The notes: a model not told the origin generated them from the letters alone. Counted from the first letter of the stretch, positions 1-8,919 are shown. The stretch: DNA of 64,000 bases from Fodinibius sp964490705 (GCA_964490705.1 CAZBCG010000002.1:288900-352899); one strand, 5' to 3'. Program-made: numbers and translations.

Positions 1-80
1 TCGTAGAACTTAAAATTTGTTGCTGTAATCGCCATTTTCCTGGCTGTGTGACAAATTTGTGATCGTATTTTTTGGAGTTT

Positions 81-737
81 ATGAACATACCGACCACATG
101 GATTTTTGATTTGGATGGTGTCATCGTAGAGACGGCGCAATTTCACTTTAAAGCCTGGAAAAAGCTGGCCGATACGCTTGATATTCCGTTTGATGAATCG
201 GACAACGAAGCGCTGAAAGGGGTGAGCAGGAGCAAATCGCTGCAGACTATACTGGATCTCGATGATCGGAAAATTTCCGACGAGAAATTTCAGCAGTTGA
301 TGGATCAAAAAAATGGATGGTATCAGGATTATATTGCCCAGCTGACGCCCGATGATATTCTGGACGGCATTCCCGAATTCCTTGAGGCACTAAAAGCACA
401 GGATGCAAACTTGGTGATTGGGTCATCCAGTAAAAATGCGCAATTTATCATGGATTATTTGCAATTAACTGATACCTTTGATGCAATTATTGATGGGACA
501 AAAGTGCAAAATACCAAGCCCGATCCCGAGGTATTCCTGAATGGGGCGAAGGCTGTAGGTGCAAATCCATCAGAATGTATTGTGTTTGAGGATGCGGAAT
601 CGGGTGTGGAAGCAGCATTGGCAGCCGATATGCTTTGTGTGGGGGTGGGATCCGAAGAGATTCTTGGAGATGCCGACCTTGTGATACAGTCATTTAAAGG
701 GTTGACGCCAAAACAGTTACTGGCTCAACTCGATTAA
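81..737 (+). CDS. pgmB: Beta-phosphoglucomutase, HAD superfamily
   Basis: This 218-residue cytoplasmic enzyme is predicted to convert beta-glucose 1-phosphate to glucose 6-phosphate. The N-terminus carries HAD motif I as FDLDGV, with D10 the nucleophile and D12 the acid/base. The cap domain follows at about residues 20-90. Motif II is GSSS near residue 115 and the motif IV acidic pair is in FEDAESG. I chose the ATG at 81 because a GGAG sits just upstream; an in-frame TTG at 72 would add only three residues. The gene is 40 nt upstream of a GH65 phosphorylase that releases beta-glucose 1-phosphate, which settles the substrate better than the fold alone. Length and motifs fit the family. The 80 bases to the left hold nothing I can name. 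Confidence 0.9.
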   Translation: MNIPTTWIFDLDGVIVETAQFHFKAWKKLADTLDIPFDESDNEALKGVSRSKSLQTILDLDDRKISDEKFQQLMDQKNGWYQDYIAQLTPDDILDGIPEFLEALKAQDANLVIGSSSKNAQFIMDYLQLTDTFDAIIDGTKVQNTKPDPEVFLNGAKAVGANPSECIVFEDAESGVEAALAADMLCVGVGSEEILGDADLVIQSFKGLTPKQLLAQLD

Positions 738-777
738 TTAAAAATTAGTATCGTAGCTTAACAGAACGAATAGCTTT

Positions 778-3102
778 ATGAATCAATACCTGGAAATCGA
801 CGAGTGGAATATAATTGAAAAGGGATTTGACCCGGAACGACAGCGTTCTTCGGAAAGTATTTTTAGCTTGGGGAACGGGCATATGGGTCAGCGCGCCAAC
901 TTTGAGGAGCAGTACAGCGGCGATTCGCTGCAGGGTAGTTATATTGGCGGCATCTACTATCCCGATAAAACCAAAGTGGGCTGGTGGAAAAACGGCTATC
1001 CCGAGTATTTTGCCAAGGTGTTGAATTCGGTAAACTGGATTGGCATTGATGTAACTATCAATGATCAGCCTCTTGATTTAGCAGAATGTGAAGTCAGTAA
1101 TTTCAAGCGAACCTTGAATATGAAGGCCGGATTTTTGCAGCGTTCCTTTAATGCTGCATTGCCCAACGGGGATAATATTTCGGTTGAGATAAAACGGTTT
1201 ATCAGCATGGTGCGCAAAGAAGTAGGGGCTATTCAGTATCGCATCAAAACGCTGAATTTTGATGGCACCATTTCGTTCAATTCGTACGTCAATGGCGATG
1301 TACGAAATGAAGATGCCAACTACGACGAGCGGTTTTGGTCGGAAGTTGATCAGGGGAAATTTGAGAACGGCGGATATGTAACGACCAAAACCAAGAAACT
1401 TGATTTTCATGTTTGCGCCGGAATGAGCAACAGCATCAGCAAGAATGGTAACGGGCTTGATCTTTCGGGAAGTCCATCGGTGCAATCCATGCGAGTTGAT
1501 CGAAAATATGAGGTGGATATTACCGAAGGTGACGAAATTTTATTTCATAAATATGCGGTGGTGGCTTCTTCTTTGAACCATGATCGTAAGCGCTTACATC
1601 CCCATGTAAAGGATCTGAAGGGGGAAATTGCAAAGACAGAATTTGTTCAACTTTTTGATGAGCATGCCCGGCGATGGGCCGAAATCTGGGATGGCAGCGA
1701 CGTGTTTATCGAAGGAGATAAAAAGGCACAGCAGGGGATTCGATTTAACATCTTTCAGTTGTATCAAACTTATACCGGAGAAGATGAACGCTTGAATATC
1801 GGTCCCAAGGGCTTTACCGGAGAAAAGTACGGCGGTTGTACCTATTGGGATACCGAGGCCTATTGCTTGCCGTTTTATTTGAATACCGCCCCCAATGAGG
1901 TCGCTCGGAATCTGTTGCTGTATCGTTACCGACATCTGCCGAAAGCCATTGAAAATGCTGAAAAGCTGGGTTTTACCGACGGTGCCGCGCTGTATCCCAT
2001 GGTGACCATGAACGGGGAGGAGTGTCATAATGAGTGGGAAATTACGTTCGAGGAGATCCATCGCAATGGAGCTATGGCCTATGCCATCCACAATTATATA
2101 CGTCACACCGGTGATGAGGAGTATTTGCAGGAAGCTGGTCTGGAAGTGTTGATTGCGTTGTCTCGATTTTGGAGTCAGCGGTTTAACTTTTCCCAGAAGC
2201 GTCAGAAGTACGTGATGCTGGGTGTTACGGGGCCCAATGAGTACGAAAATAACGTCAACAATAACTGGTACACCTCGTACATCGGATGTTGGACGCTGCG
2301 CTATACCATGGAGTGCATAGAGAAGGTCCGTAACCAAGCACCAGAAGAATTTGATAATATCTTGGAAAAGGCAAGTTTTGATTTTTCTGAAACCGAGCGC
2401 TGGAATGAGATCCTAGAAAACGTTTATCTGCCCAAAGATGAGGAGCGAGGTATCTTTTTACAGCAGGATAATTACATGGATAAGGAACAGCGGATGGTTG
2501 CGGATCTGGATGACGAAGAGCGTCCGCTGAACCAGCACTGGTCGTGGGATCGCATTTTGCGTTCGTGCTTCATCAAACAGGGTGATGTGGTGCAGGGACT
2601 TTATTTCTTTGAGAATCATTTTGATGAGGATACCATCCGTCGTAATTTTGATTTCTACGAGCCCCGCACAGTGCATGAATCCTCGTTGTCGCCCTGTATT
2701 CACGCAATACTGGCTTCGAAACTGGGGTACAGGGACAAAGCCTATCGCTTCTATTTACGTACGGCACGCCTCGATCTGGATGATTACAATGAGGAGGTGC
2801 ACCAGGGGCTTCATATCACAAGTATGGCCGGCACGTGGATGTCGATTGTAGAAGGATTTGCCGGCAAACGAGCAAAAGATGGCAAGCTGTACTTTTCTCC
2901 CACGTTGCCGGACGAATGGGATGGGTATTCCTTTAAAATTCTTTTTCAGGGTCAGCGGCTGAAAGTTCATGTTGATGCCGACACGGTGCGTATCAGCTGC
3001 GAAAAAGGAGAGGGCATCAGCTGTTTTGTGTATGATGAAAAATGTGAAGTTTTACCGAATAAACCACTGGAAGTCGCTCGAAAAAGTGCGGCTGTACAAT
3101 AA
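778..3102 (+). CDS. GH65 family maltose (disaccharide) phosphorylase
   Basis: The 774-residue protein has the GH65 layout: an N-terminal beta-sandwich (about 1-270), a linker, an (alpha/alpha)6 barrel (about 310-700) and a small C-terminal beta domain. The barrel motifs CHNEWEITFEEIH and GVTGPNEYENN are intact; E488 in the second matches the general acid, Glu487 of Lactobacillus brevis maltose phosphorylase. The expected reaction is maltose plus phosphate to glucose plus beta-glucose 1-phosphate in the cytoplasm. There is no signal peptide. The beta-phosphoglucomutase gene directly upstream and amylase and sugar-transporter genes downstream support maltose as substrate. GH65 also covers kojibiose, nigerose and trehalose phosphorylases, so exact specificity is inferred from context. 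Confidence 0.88.
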   Translation: MNQYLEIDEWNIIEKGFDPERQRSSESIFSLGNGHMGQRANFEEQYSGDSLQGSYIGGIYYPDKTKVGWWKNGYPEYFAKVLNSVNWIGIDVTINDQPLDLAECEVSNFKRTLNMKAGFLQRSFNAALPNGDNISVEIKRFISMVRKEVGAIQYRIKTLNFDGTISFNSYVNGDVRNEDANYDERFWSEVDQGKFENGGYVTTKTKKLDFHVCAGMSNSISKNGNGLDLSGSPSVQSMRVDRKYEVDITEGDEILFHKYAVVASSLNHDRKRLHPHVKDLKGEIAKTEFVQLFDEHARRWAEIWDGSDVFIEGDKKAQQGIRFNIFQLYQTYTGEDERLNIGPKGFTGEKYGGCTYWDTEAYCLPFYLNTAPNEVARNLLLYRYRHLPKAIENAEKLGFTDGAALYPMVTMNGEECHNEWEITFEEIHRNGAMAYAIHNYIRHTGDEEYLQEAGLEVLIALSRFWSQRFNFSQKRQKYVMLGVTGPNEYENNVNNNWYTSYIGCWTLRYTMECIEKVRNQAPEEFDNILEKASFDFSETERWNEILENVYLPKDEERGIFLQQDNYMDKEQRMVADLDDEERPLNQHWSWDRILRSCFIKQGDVVQGLYFFENHFDEDTIRRNFDFYEPRTVHESSLSPCIHAILASKLGYRDKAYRFYLRTARLDLDDYNEEVHQGLHITSMAGTWMSIVEGFAGKRAKDGKLYFSPTLPDEWDGYSFKILFQGQRLKVHVDADTVRISCEKGEGISCFVYDEKCEVLPNKPLEVARKSAAVQ
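1586..1597. promoter_or_regulatory. Perfect LacI-type palindrome inside the GH65 gene
   Basis: GTAAGCGCTTAC is a perfect 12-base palindrome built on the AAGCGCTT core seen in the operator upstream of susC (22365-22378). It lies inside coding sequence, reading Arg-Lys-Arg-Leu, so it may be chance. I list it because the same GTAAGCGCT string also occurs at 3160-3168 and 22366-22374, all within the starch locus. Confidence 0.25.
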
Positions 3103-3134
3103 AAATTGACTAATAATTATAAATCAACAGGAAA

Positions 3135-4523
3135 ATGGACATGTCAAAATTTAACATATGTAAGCGCTGGTTATCTGTAGTAGTCCTAGTATTGGTCGTT
3201 GGTTTTGGTTGTACGCAATCTTCGAACGATGCGTCATCCGATTCAGCTGCTTCGGTACATATTGATCATCCCGAGTGGTCGAAAAGTGCCAATATGTACG
3301 AAGTTAATATTCGTCAATATACCGAGGAGGGTACTTTTAAAGCTTTTCAGGAAGAACTGCCGCGGTTAAAAGAAATGGGCGTTGATATCTTGTGGCTGAT
3401 GCCCATTCATCCCATTGGAGAGAAAAAGCGCAAAGGAGAATTGGGAAGCTATTATTCCATTAAGGATTACACGGCGGTAAATCCCCACTTTGGAACCAAG
3501 CAGGATTTTAAGGATCTGGTAAAGGCAACCCACGAACAAGGTATGAAGCTCTTTATCGACTGGGTACCGAACCACACGGCTTGGGATCATCCGTGGGTCG
3601 AAGAGCATCCCGAGTATTACATGAAGGATTCTACCGGAGCGATTACGTACGAGGCCGACTGGACCGACATTGCGCAGCTTAACTACGAAAACAAAGAGCT
3701 GTGGGGTAAGATGATCGACAAGATGAAATACTGGATCGAGGAAGCAAATATCGACGGCTATCGCGTGGATCATGCGGGTCATGATATTCCGCTGGCATTC
3801 TGGAAAAAAGCCATTCCCGAAGTAAATGAATCGAAGGAAGACTTTTTCTGGCTGGCCGAGTGGAATACACCCGACATGCATCCGTGGTTTGATGCAACCT
3901 ATACGTGGGAGTACTTCCATTTGACTACCGAAATTGCTGCGGGAGATACTTCATTGAGTGCCATCACAAACTATATGGCTAAGCAAGATACGACCTTTCC
4001 CGAGCACGCTTACCGGCTCTATTTTACCTCTAATCACGATGAAAATTCGTGGAATGGAACCGATGAAGAGCTGTTTGGGGATAATTTTGAAAACTTTGCG
4101 GTAATGGCTGCTACGATCAACGGGATGCCGTTGGTGTACAGCGGGCAGGAGACAGGGCTGGACAAGCGTTTAGAGTTTTTCCAGAAAGATCCCATTAACT
4201 GGGATGGCTATGAATATGAATCGTTTTACCGAACGCTTTTTGAGCTGAAGGATCGTAACGAGGCACTCTGGAATGGTCAGTACGGCGGTGATTTCCAGGT
4301 AGTGGAGACGACCCCATCTGAAGATGTATATGCCTATAAGCGTGTAAAAGGGGACAATGAGGTGTTCGTGATTCTCAACTTTAGCGACAGCGAACAACAA
4401 ATTGCATTTCCCGAGATGGATCAGTCGGTTGAGTATTCAAATGTGTTTAGCGGTAATACATCGACTGTTAACGCTGAAGGCGTCACACTTGATGCACATG
4501 ATTACCTGGTACTCGAAAAATAG
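3135..4523 (+). CDS. GH13 alpha-amylase family lipoprotein
   Basis: The protein has 462 residues with a lipoprotein signal ending GFGC (C26), so it is probably envelope-anchored. The GH13 catalytic residues are in place: nucleophile D212 in GYRVDHA, acid/base E242 in WLAEWN, and D302 in TSNHDENSW. The (beta/alpha)8 barrel spans about 45-390 and a short C-terminal beta domain follows. It is a compact enzyme without added carbohydrate-binding modules. A close paralogue lies on the other strand at 14533-15906, sharing YEVNIRQY and LWLMPIHPIGE. The start is the first ATG, with AGGA just upstream; the ATG at 3141 is an alternative. It sits between the phosphorylase and the MFS transporter, so it likely trims maltodextrins. 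Product specificity cannot be read from sequence. Confidence 0.88.
   Translation: MDMSKFNICKRWLSVVVLVLVVGFGCTQSSNDASSDSAASVHIDHPEWSKSANMYEVNIRQYTEEGTFKAFQEELPRLKEMGVDILWLMPIHPIGEKKRKGELGSYYSIKDYTAVNPHFGTKQDFKDLVKATHEQGMKLFIDWVPNHTAWDHPWVEEHPEYYMKDSTGAITYEADWTDIAQLNYENKELWGKMIDKMKYWIEEANIDGYRVDHAGHDIPLAFWKKAIPEVNESKEDFFWLAEWNTPDMHPWFDATYTWEYFHLTTEIAAGDTSLSAITNYMAKQDTTFPEHAYRLYFTSNHDENSWNGTDEELFGDNFENFAVMAATINGMPLVYSGQETGLDKRLEFFQKDPINWDGYEYESFYRTLFELKDRNEALWNGQYGGDFQVVETTPSEDVYAYKRVKGDNEVFVILNFSDSEQQIAFPEMDQSVEYSNVFSGNTSTVNAEGVTLDAHDYLVLEK
3159..3168. promoter_or_regulatory. Half-conserved LacI-type operator core in the 5' end of the GH13 gene
   Basis: TGTAAGCGCT begins 24 nt into the amylase gene and matches the left ten bases of the operator upstream of susC. 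The right half (GGTTAT) does not match, so it is an incomplete site at best. Confidence 0.2.
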
Positions 4524-4592
4524 CAGTTATCATACTGTCAGCTCAGATTTTGTATTGACCATCCACAATCATCCTAACATAACGTTGGTTTT

Positions 4593-6146
4593 ATGAATAA
4601 ACAGACGAAAAAGCCCAAGCTCAGTTTTTGGGAAATCTGGAACATGAGCTTTGGGTTCCTCGGTATTCAGTTTGGGTTTGCCCTCCAAAATGCGAATGTC
4701 AGCCGCATCTTTGAAACGCTCGGTGCCAACATCGACAATATCCCCATTCTGTGGATTGCGGCACCGGTAACGGGACTGGTGGTACAGCCGATAATTGGTC
4801 ACTTGAGTGATCGAACCTGGAATAGCCTTGGCCGCCGACGTCCGTATTTTCTCTTCGGTGCTATCTTTGCTTCACTGGCATTAATCATCATGCCCAATTC
4901 GCCGGTGTTGTGGGTTGCCGCCGGCATGCTTTGGATTATGGATGCCTCCATTAATATCTCGATGGAACCGTTTCGGGCGTTTGTTGGCGATATGCTGCCC
5001 GACGATCAGCATACCAAGGGGTTTGCCATGCAGACGTTTTTCATCGGTACCGGCGCCGTTATTGCATCAGCACTACCGTACATCATGACCAACTGGATTG
5101 GGTTAGCCAATACTGCCGCAGCAGGAGAGATTCCTCCGGCGGTAAAATGGTCGTTTTATGTTGGGGGACTCACCTTTTTAGGGTCGGTGCTGTGGACGGT
5201 ACTCAAAACTGAGGAGTATCCGCCCGAGCAACTTGAACAGTATATGGATGAAGAACACGCCGATGAATCGATTATTGATGCGGCTAAAAAATCAACCGAG
5301 AGCGGAGGCGTCCGCCGCAAGTTTACCATTGGAGCCACGCTTATCGCAATAGGATTGGGGCTGACCTACTATATCAATGGAGCCGGATTTGAAAAAGAGC
5401 TGTTTATCTTCAGTATCGGTATTGCGGTATTCGGATTGGTTATGGCCGTTGCAGGATTAATGCAGCAGATGGATAAAGAGGAACACGGACTTGTCGTTGT
5501 AGTCTCCGATTTTTTAAGCATGCCCAAAACGATGGTTCAACTCTCATTTGTGCAGTTTTTCTCGTGGTTTGCACTCTTTGCCATGTGGATTTACACAACC
5601 GCTGCCGTCACCTCACACATCTACGGCACCAGTGATACGACCTCGGTGTTATACAACGAAGGCGCTGACTGGGTGGGGATCTGTTTTGCCATCTACAATG
5701 GATTTGCGGCCTTAATTGCTTTTGCATTGCCGTATTTTGCCAAGTGGAGCAGCCGAAAAATAGTGCACGCGGTTTCACTGCTGATTGGCGGGGCAAGCCT
5801 GGCGGGGATCTATTTTATCAGCGACCCTAATATGCTGGTACTTCCGATGCTGGGTATTGGCTTAGCCTGGGGGAGTATTTTGGCTATGCCGTATGCGATT
5901 CTTTCAGGTGCTATTCCTGCCAAGAAGATGGGAGTGTACATGGGATTGTTTAACTTCTTTATTGTGATCCCCCAGATTGTAGCGGCCAGTATTCTGGGTA
6001 CAATGTTACGGAATTTCTTTGGCGGCGAAGCTATTTATGCTCTTATTGCCGGGGGAGTAGCTATGGGTATTGCCGCACTCACGATGGTGTTTGTGGATGA
6101 TACAGCTGCCCGGGATATGAATGAGCCTGCGGAATCGGTTAGTTGA
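4593..6146 (+). CDS. MFS sugar transporter (SLC45/GPH-like maltose or maltodextrin carrier)
   Basis: This 517-residue inner-membrane protein has about 12 hydrophobic segments. After the second segment it carries an MFS motif A, GHLSDRTWNSLGRRRPY, of the SLC45/GPH sucrose-maltose carrier type. Mid-protein (about 205-245) there is a charged cytoplasmic loop with EEYPPEQLEQYMDEE. The family moves disaccharides with cations. It starts 69 nt after the amylase stop and closes the plus-strand cluster, so its likely job is delivering periplasmic maltose to the cytoplasmic phosphorylase. A long AT-rich inverted repeat follows the stop. The family assignment is firm; substrate is inferred from neighbours. 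Confidence 0.85.
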   Translation: MNKQTKKPKLSFWEIWNMSFGFLGIQFGFALQNANVSRIFETLGANIDNIPILWIAAPVTGLVVQPIIGHLSDRTWNSLGRRRPYFLFGAIFASLALIIMPNSPVLWVAAGMLWIMDASINISMEPFRAFVGDMLPDDQHTKGFAMQTFFIGTGAVIASALPYIMTNWIGLANTAAAGEIPPAVKWSFYVGGLTFLGSVLWTVLKTEEYPPEQLEQYMDEEHADESIIDAAKKSTESGGVRRKFTIGATLIAIGLGLTYYINGAGFEKELFIFSIGIAVFGLVMAVAGLMQQMDKEEHGLVVVVSDFLSMPKTMVQLSFVQFFSWFALFAMWIYTTAAVTSHIYGTSDTTSVLYNEGADWVGICFAIYNGFAALIAFALPYFAKWSSRKIVHAVSLLIGGASLAGIYFISDPNMLVLPMLGIGLAWGSILAMPYAILSGAIPAKKMGVYMGLFNFFIVIPQIVAASILGTMLRNFFGGEAIYALIAGGVAMGIAALTMVFVDDTAARDMNEPAESVS

Positions 6147-6152
6147 TGTGGA

Positions 6153-6193
6153 TTAAAAATACAGAGTCGGTAATCAAAAAACTGTATTTTTAA
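6153..6193 (+). terminator. Inverted repeat, likely terminator after the MFS gene
   Basis: TTAAAAATACAG and CTGTATTTTTAA form a perfect 12-bp stem with a 17-nt loop, starting 7 nt after the transporter stop codon. The T-rich right arm supports a terminator for the plus-strand operon. Confidence 0.6.
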
Positions 6194-6212
6194 GCGCCGA
6201 ACTTCTTGATCA

Positions 6213-6249
6213 GGATCTTGTTACAATGCTCCGCGTTGTAACAAGATCC
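6213..6249. repeat. 14-bp hairpin, dispersed repeat with loop TGCTCCGCG
   Basis: GGATCTTGTTACAA and TTGTAACAAGATCC pair perfectly over 14 bp around the loop TGCTCCGCG. The reverse complement of this loop, with a related stem, recurs at 40358-40386, so this is one copy of a dispersed palindrome family rather than a simple terminator. No U-run follows it. Confidence 0.65.
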
Positions 6250-6363
6250 CTTTACCTGTTAGTGCATTGAACCTGCCTGCTGGTTAATTTTCATTGACCG
6301 GCCATAGATATATTGACCCCATGAATTATTGACTTGATCGGACTTTACTAAAACTAACTTGTA

Positions 6364-6489
6364 TGTCATTCTGAACTTGCCGTGTCCCGACAGTTCGGGG
6401 CTTCAGAATCTCAGGTGAACTTCTCGTGTTTAGGCAAAGATCCTGAAGTGATCCTGAAACGAATTCAGGACTAAAGATTCAGGATGACA
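6364..6489. repeat. Composite palindromic repeat with TGTCATYCTGAA ends
   Basis: The element opens with TGTCATTCTGAA and closes with TTCAGGATGACA, which is an inverted copy with one mismatch. Inside are further TCCTGAA/TTCAGG arms near 6441-6470 and a TCCCGA/TCGGGG arm near 6386-6400. The same TGTCATCCTGAA arm occurs at 25174-25201 and 39325-39336. It resembles the short intergenic palindromes scattered in related genomes. Confidence 0.6.
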
Positions 6490-6518
6490 TGGTGGATTTT
6501 GCAAAGCCCTCTTTACTT

Positions 6519-8393
6519 TTATTTCAATTCGAGAATCAGGGCAGAGCGGGCGGGTACCTTTAGGTCATTAAGAGAATACGTTTTATCAGTAATCACATCA
6601 GTGCCTTTACTGTATCCGTCAAGTCGCTCGTAATAACGATCGGTATTTACAGCAGTCGCTTCTTCATTCTTGTTGAAGATGACCATCACTGATTTGTTCT
6701 CGTTATAGCGAAAGTAAGTATAAATGCCTTCCTGATTAGGAGCGTACTGCATCAGCTTGCCGGTGTGAATAACGGGGTTATCTTTTCGCCAGTTGAGTAG
6801 TTTTTTCACAAATTGTTGGGCTTCCTGTTTCTTGTCGGATAGGCCCTTACCTGTAAATCCGTTTTTGGTGTCCGATTGCCAGCCGCCGGGGAAATCTTCG
6901 CGAATCTGTCCGTGATCGTGATGCTCTTTATTACTCATCAGGATTTCGGTGCCGTAATAAAACTGTGGAATGCCCCGCATCGTCATAATATACGTGAGAC
7001 CCATTTTATAAAGGTCGAAATCCTGATTTACCTGTCGATAGAAGCGATCCATATCATGGTTATCAGGGAAAATGACCATGTTTTGGGGATTTGCATAGGC
7101 GTAGTCGAAACTCAAGGTTTCATAGAGATTCACGAAACCAGACCCCCAGGTTTCTTCGCTATTAAGTGTCTCAACCAGCGTTGTTTGAATGGGAAAGTCC
7201 ATCAGGCTGGGGAGGCACGATTCAAAGTCGGTGGGGATGCCGCTCCCGCGCTGCCATTTGGCTATGACCAGGGGATCGACCGACCACTCTTCACCAACAA
7301 TATTAAAGTTGGGATACTCTTCCATAATGCGGCAGGTCCAGTCTGCCATAAATTCTTGGCCGACATAGGGATGGGTATCATGACGAATACCCCGCAGGCC
7401 TGCATATTCAATCCACCAAAGGCTGTTGTAGATCATATAATCGGCCAGCAGGGGATTGCCTTGATTCAGATCAGGCATGGATTCGACAAACCAGCCGTGG
7501 GTCATCTGCTTTTTATCAATTTCTGCTGCATAAGGATCGTGTATGGCCGTCCGTCGATGGTTCGTTTGCTGATATTCATCAGAATAATGTACCCAGTCTT
7601 CGGTGGGCGGATCGTCCATCCACCAGTGGTTGGAACCCGAGTGATTCATAATCATATCCATGATGAGCTTGATGCCTCGTTTTTCGGCTTCTTTGCTCAG
7701 CTTTTGGTAGAGCTCATTACTGCCAAACCGGGGATCGATTTTATAGTAATCGGTCGTGGCATAGCCGTGATAAGATGATCGTGGCATGGCATTTTCGAGC
7801 ACGGGATTGAGCCAGATTGCGGTAAAGCCCATCTTGTCGATATAATCCAGATGGTTGATAATGCCTTGAATGTCTCCGCCGTGACGTCCGTAGTCGTCAT
7901 CCATATCCAGCGAATCGGCATAGCCTGCCAGCTCATCATTCTCGGGATTTCCGTTGGCAAAACGATCGGGGGTAATAAGGTAGATTACATCTGAAGAATT
8001 GAACCCCTGGCGTGATGCTGAGTTCTGTTCCCGCTCTTTTAAAGTATAAGAGTGGCTCAACTCTTGTTGGCCATCGTTCAGTAGCGAGATATCAAAAGAA
8101 CCCGGTTGGGTATTGTGCGAAATATTCAGATATACAAACAAGTAGTTATCATTTTCGACTTTTTGAATGCGCTTAATCTTGACGCCCTCGTAGTCAATTT
8201 TTGGACTCAGCTGACCGATATCATCCCCATAGAGCATGATCTGCAGCTCGGGATTGTCCATGCCTACCCACCAGTGCAAAGGTTCTACGCGGTCAATTTG
8301 GTAATTCTGGGCCGAAAGCGATCCAAAAGCAAAAAACGCTATAAGGAGCGAAAGTAACAAAGAGCGGGTATAAGTATTCACCATTTTAATCAT
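6519..8393 (-). CDS. Neopullulanase/cyclomaltodextrinase-like GH13 enzyme (SusA-like)
   Basis: The protein has 624 residues with a signal peptide cleaved after about A28 (SLSA-Q), so it is periplasmic or beyond. An N-terminal beta domain (about 30-125) of the cyclomaltodextrinase type precedes the catalytic barrel (about 130-540) and a C-terminal beta domain. Catalytic residues are D339 in GIRHDTHPY, E368 in VGEEWS and D447 in PDNHDMD. YLITPDRFANGNP is typical of the SusA/neopullulanase group. Role: split imported maltodextrins to maltose and glucose in the periplasm. It is last in the minus-strand run. The start could be the second ATG at 8384. Family is secure; the match to SusA rests on domain order and context. 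Confidence 0.87.
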   Translation of the reverse strand: MIKMVNTYTRSLLLSLLIAFFAFGSLSAQNYQIDRVEPLHWWVGMDNPELQIMLYGDDIGQLSPKIDYEGVKIKRIQKVENDNYLFVYLNISHNTQPGSFDISLLNDGQQELSHSYTLKEREQNSASRQGFNSSDVIYLITPDRFANGNPENDELAGYADSLDMDDDYGRHGGDIQGIINHLDYIDKMGFTAIWLNPVLENAMPRSSYHGYATTDYYKIDPRFGSNELYQKLSKEAEKRGIKLIMDMIMNHSGSNHWWMDDPPTEDWVHYSDEYQQTNHRRTAIHDPYAAEIDKKQMTHGWFVESMPDLNQGNPLLADYMIYNSLWWIEYAGLRGIRHDTHPYVGQEFMADWTCRIMEEYPNFNIVGEEWSVDPLVIAKWQRGSGIPTDFESCLPSLMDFPIQTTLVETLNSEETWGSGFVNLYETLSFDYAYANPQNMVIFPDNHDMDRFYRQVNQDFDLYKMGLTYIMTMRGIPQFYYGTEILMSNKEHHDHGQIREDFPGGWQSDTKNGFTGKGLSDKKQEAQQFVKKLLNWRKDNPVIHTGKLMQYAPNQEGIYTYFRYNENKSVMVIFNKNEEATAVNTDRYYERLDGYSKGTDVITDKTYSLNDLKVPARSALILELK

Positions 8394-8467
8394 TGTTAAT
8401 TAGGTTCCTAGAGTTCACATTTTGGTAAGTATCGGTTGCTTAAAAGGGTTGAGCAATATTCAATAAC

Positions 8468-8908
8468 TTACGGACGGTCGGGCGGACCCGAAAAGGGAGT
8501 AATCTCAAGCTGGGTGGAAACCGAACTTTCGTTGTTACCTTCATCAACGGCAGTAATCCGGTAGTAATAGGTGGTTCCGTTTTCCAGTCCTGTGTCGGTA
8601 AAATTCGGACTCGTTACGAGTTCTGATCCATTGACCGGGTCCATATCTGAAGCATCTGAAAAACTACTGGTCGAGCGATACAGGTTATAACCGGATAGAT
8701 CATCTTCGTCATTGGCATCCCAGTTTAGCTCTATTTCTTGGTCCCCAGAAGTTCCGGATAGATTAGCAGGGGCGGCGGGAGGTTCACCCGAGCCGGGTCC
8801 ACCACCATTACCGTTATCGGAACCCGTGGATGAGCCGCCACAGGATGTAAGAGTCAAAAATCCACAGAGGGTAAGTATTAGTACAGATATTATATAGTTA
8901 CGTTGCAT
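8468..8908 (-). CDS. Small lipoprotein with one fibronectin type III domain
   Basis: The 146-residue protein has a lipoprotein signal ending TLTSC (C23), a Gly/Ser-rich spacer (24-43) and a single FN3-like domain (about 46-137) with LSGYNLYRS and TYYYRITAVDEGNNES motifs. It has no catalytic domain. The gene starts 11 nt after the stop of the giant amylase and so is probably co-transcribed. FN3 domains occur as spacers in polysaccharide-degrading systems, but a stand-alone FN3 lipoprotein has no assigned role here. It might be an accessory surface protein or a docking partner for amylases; that is a guess. Confidence 0.75.
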   Translation of the reverse strand: MQRNYIISVLILTLCGFLTLTSCGGSSTGSDNGNGGGPGSGEPPAAPANLSGTSGDQEIELNWDANDEDDLSGYNLYRSTSSFSDASDMDPVNGSELVTSPNFTDTGLENGTTYYYRITAVDEGNNESSVSTQLEITPFSGPPDRP

Positions 8909-8919
8909 AATCTCTTATT

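Larger units (their letters stand above)
6147..6518. other. Palindrome-rich gap between convergent gene clusters
   Basis: This 372-base gap between the convergent MFS and neopullulanase-like genes has no convincing gene. It holds three separate structures listed individually: an AT-rich terminator-like repeat, a GC-looped hairpin, and a composite element bounded by TGTCAT inverted ends. Confidence 0.7.

Noticed and set aside
1..80. End of an upstream gene
   Set aside because: No frame in these 80 bases can be tied to a protein; ACAAATTTGT is a palindrome but too short to interpret.
1594..2337. A 247-codon open frame antisense to the GH65 gene
   Set aside because: It lies wholly inside a conserved enzyme on the other strand, its translation has no domain pattern, and the GH65 catalytic motifs fix the true strand.
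6876..7778. A 300-codon open frame antisense to the neopullulanase-like gene
   Set aside because: The GH13 frame on the minus strand has all catalytic residues; the antisense frame is a codon-bias shadow.
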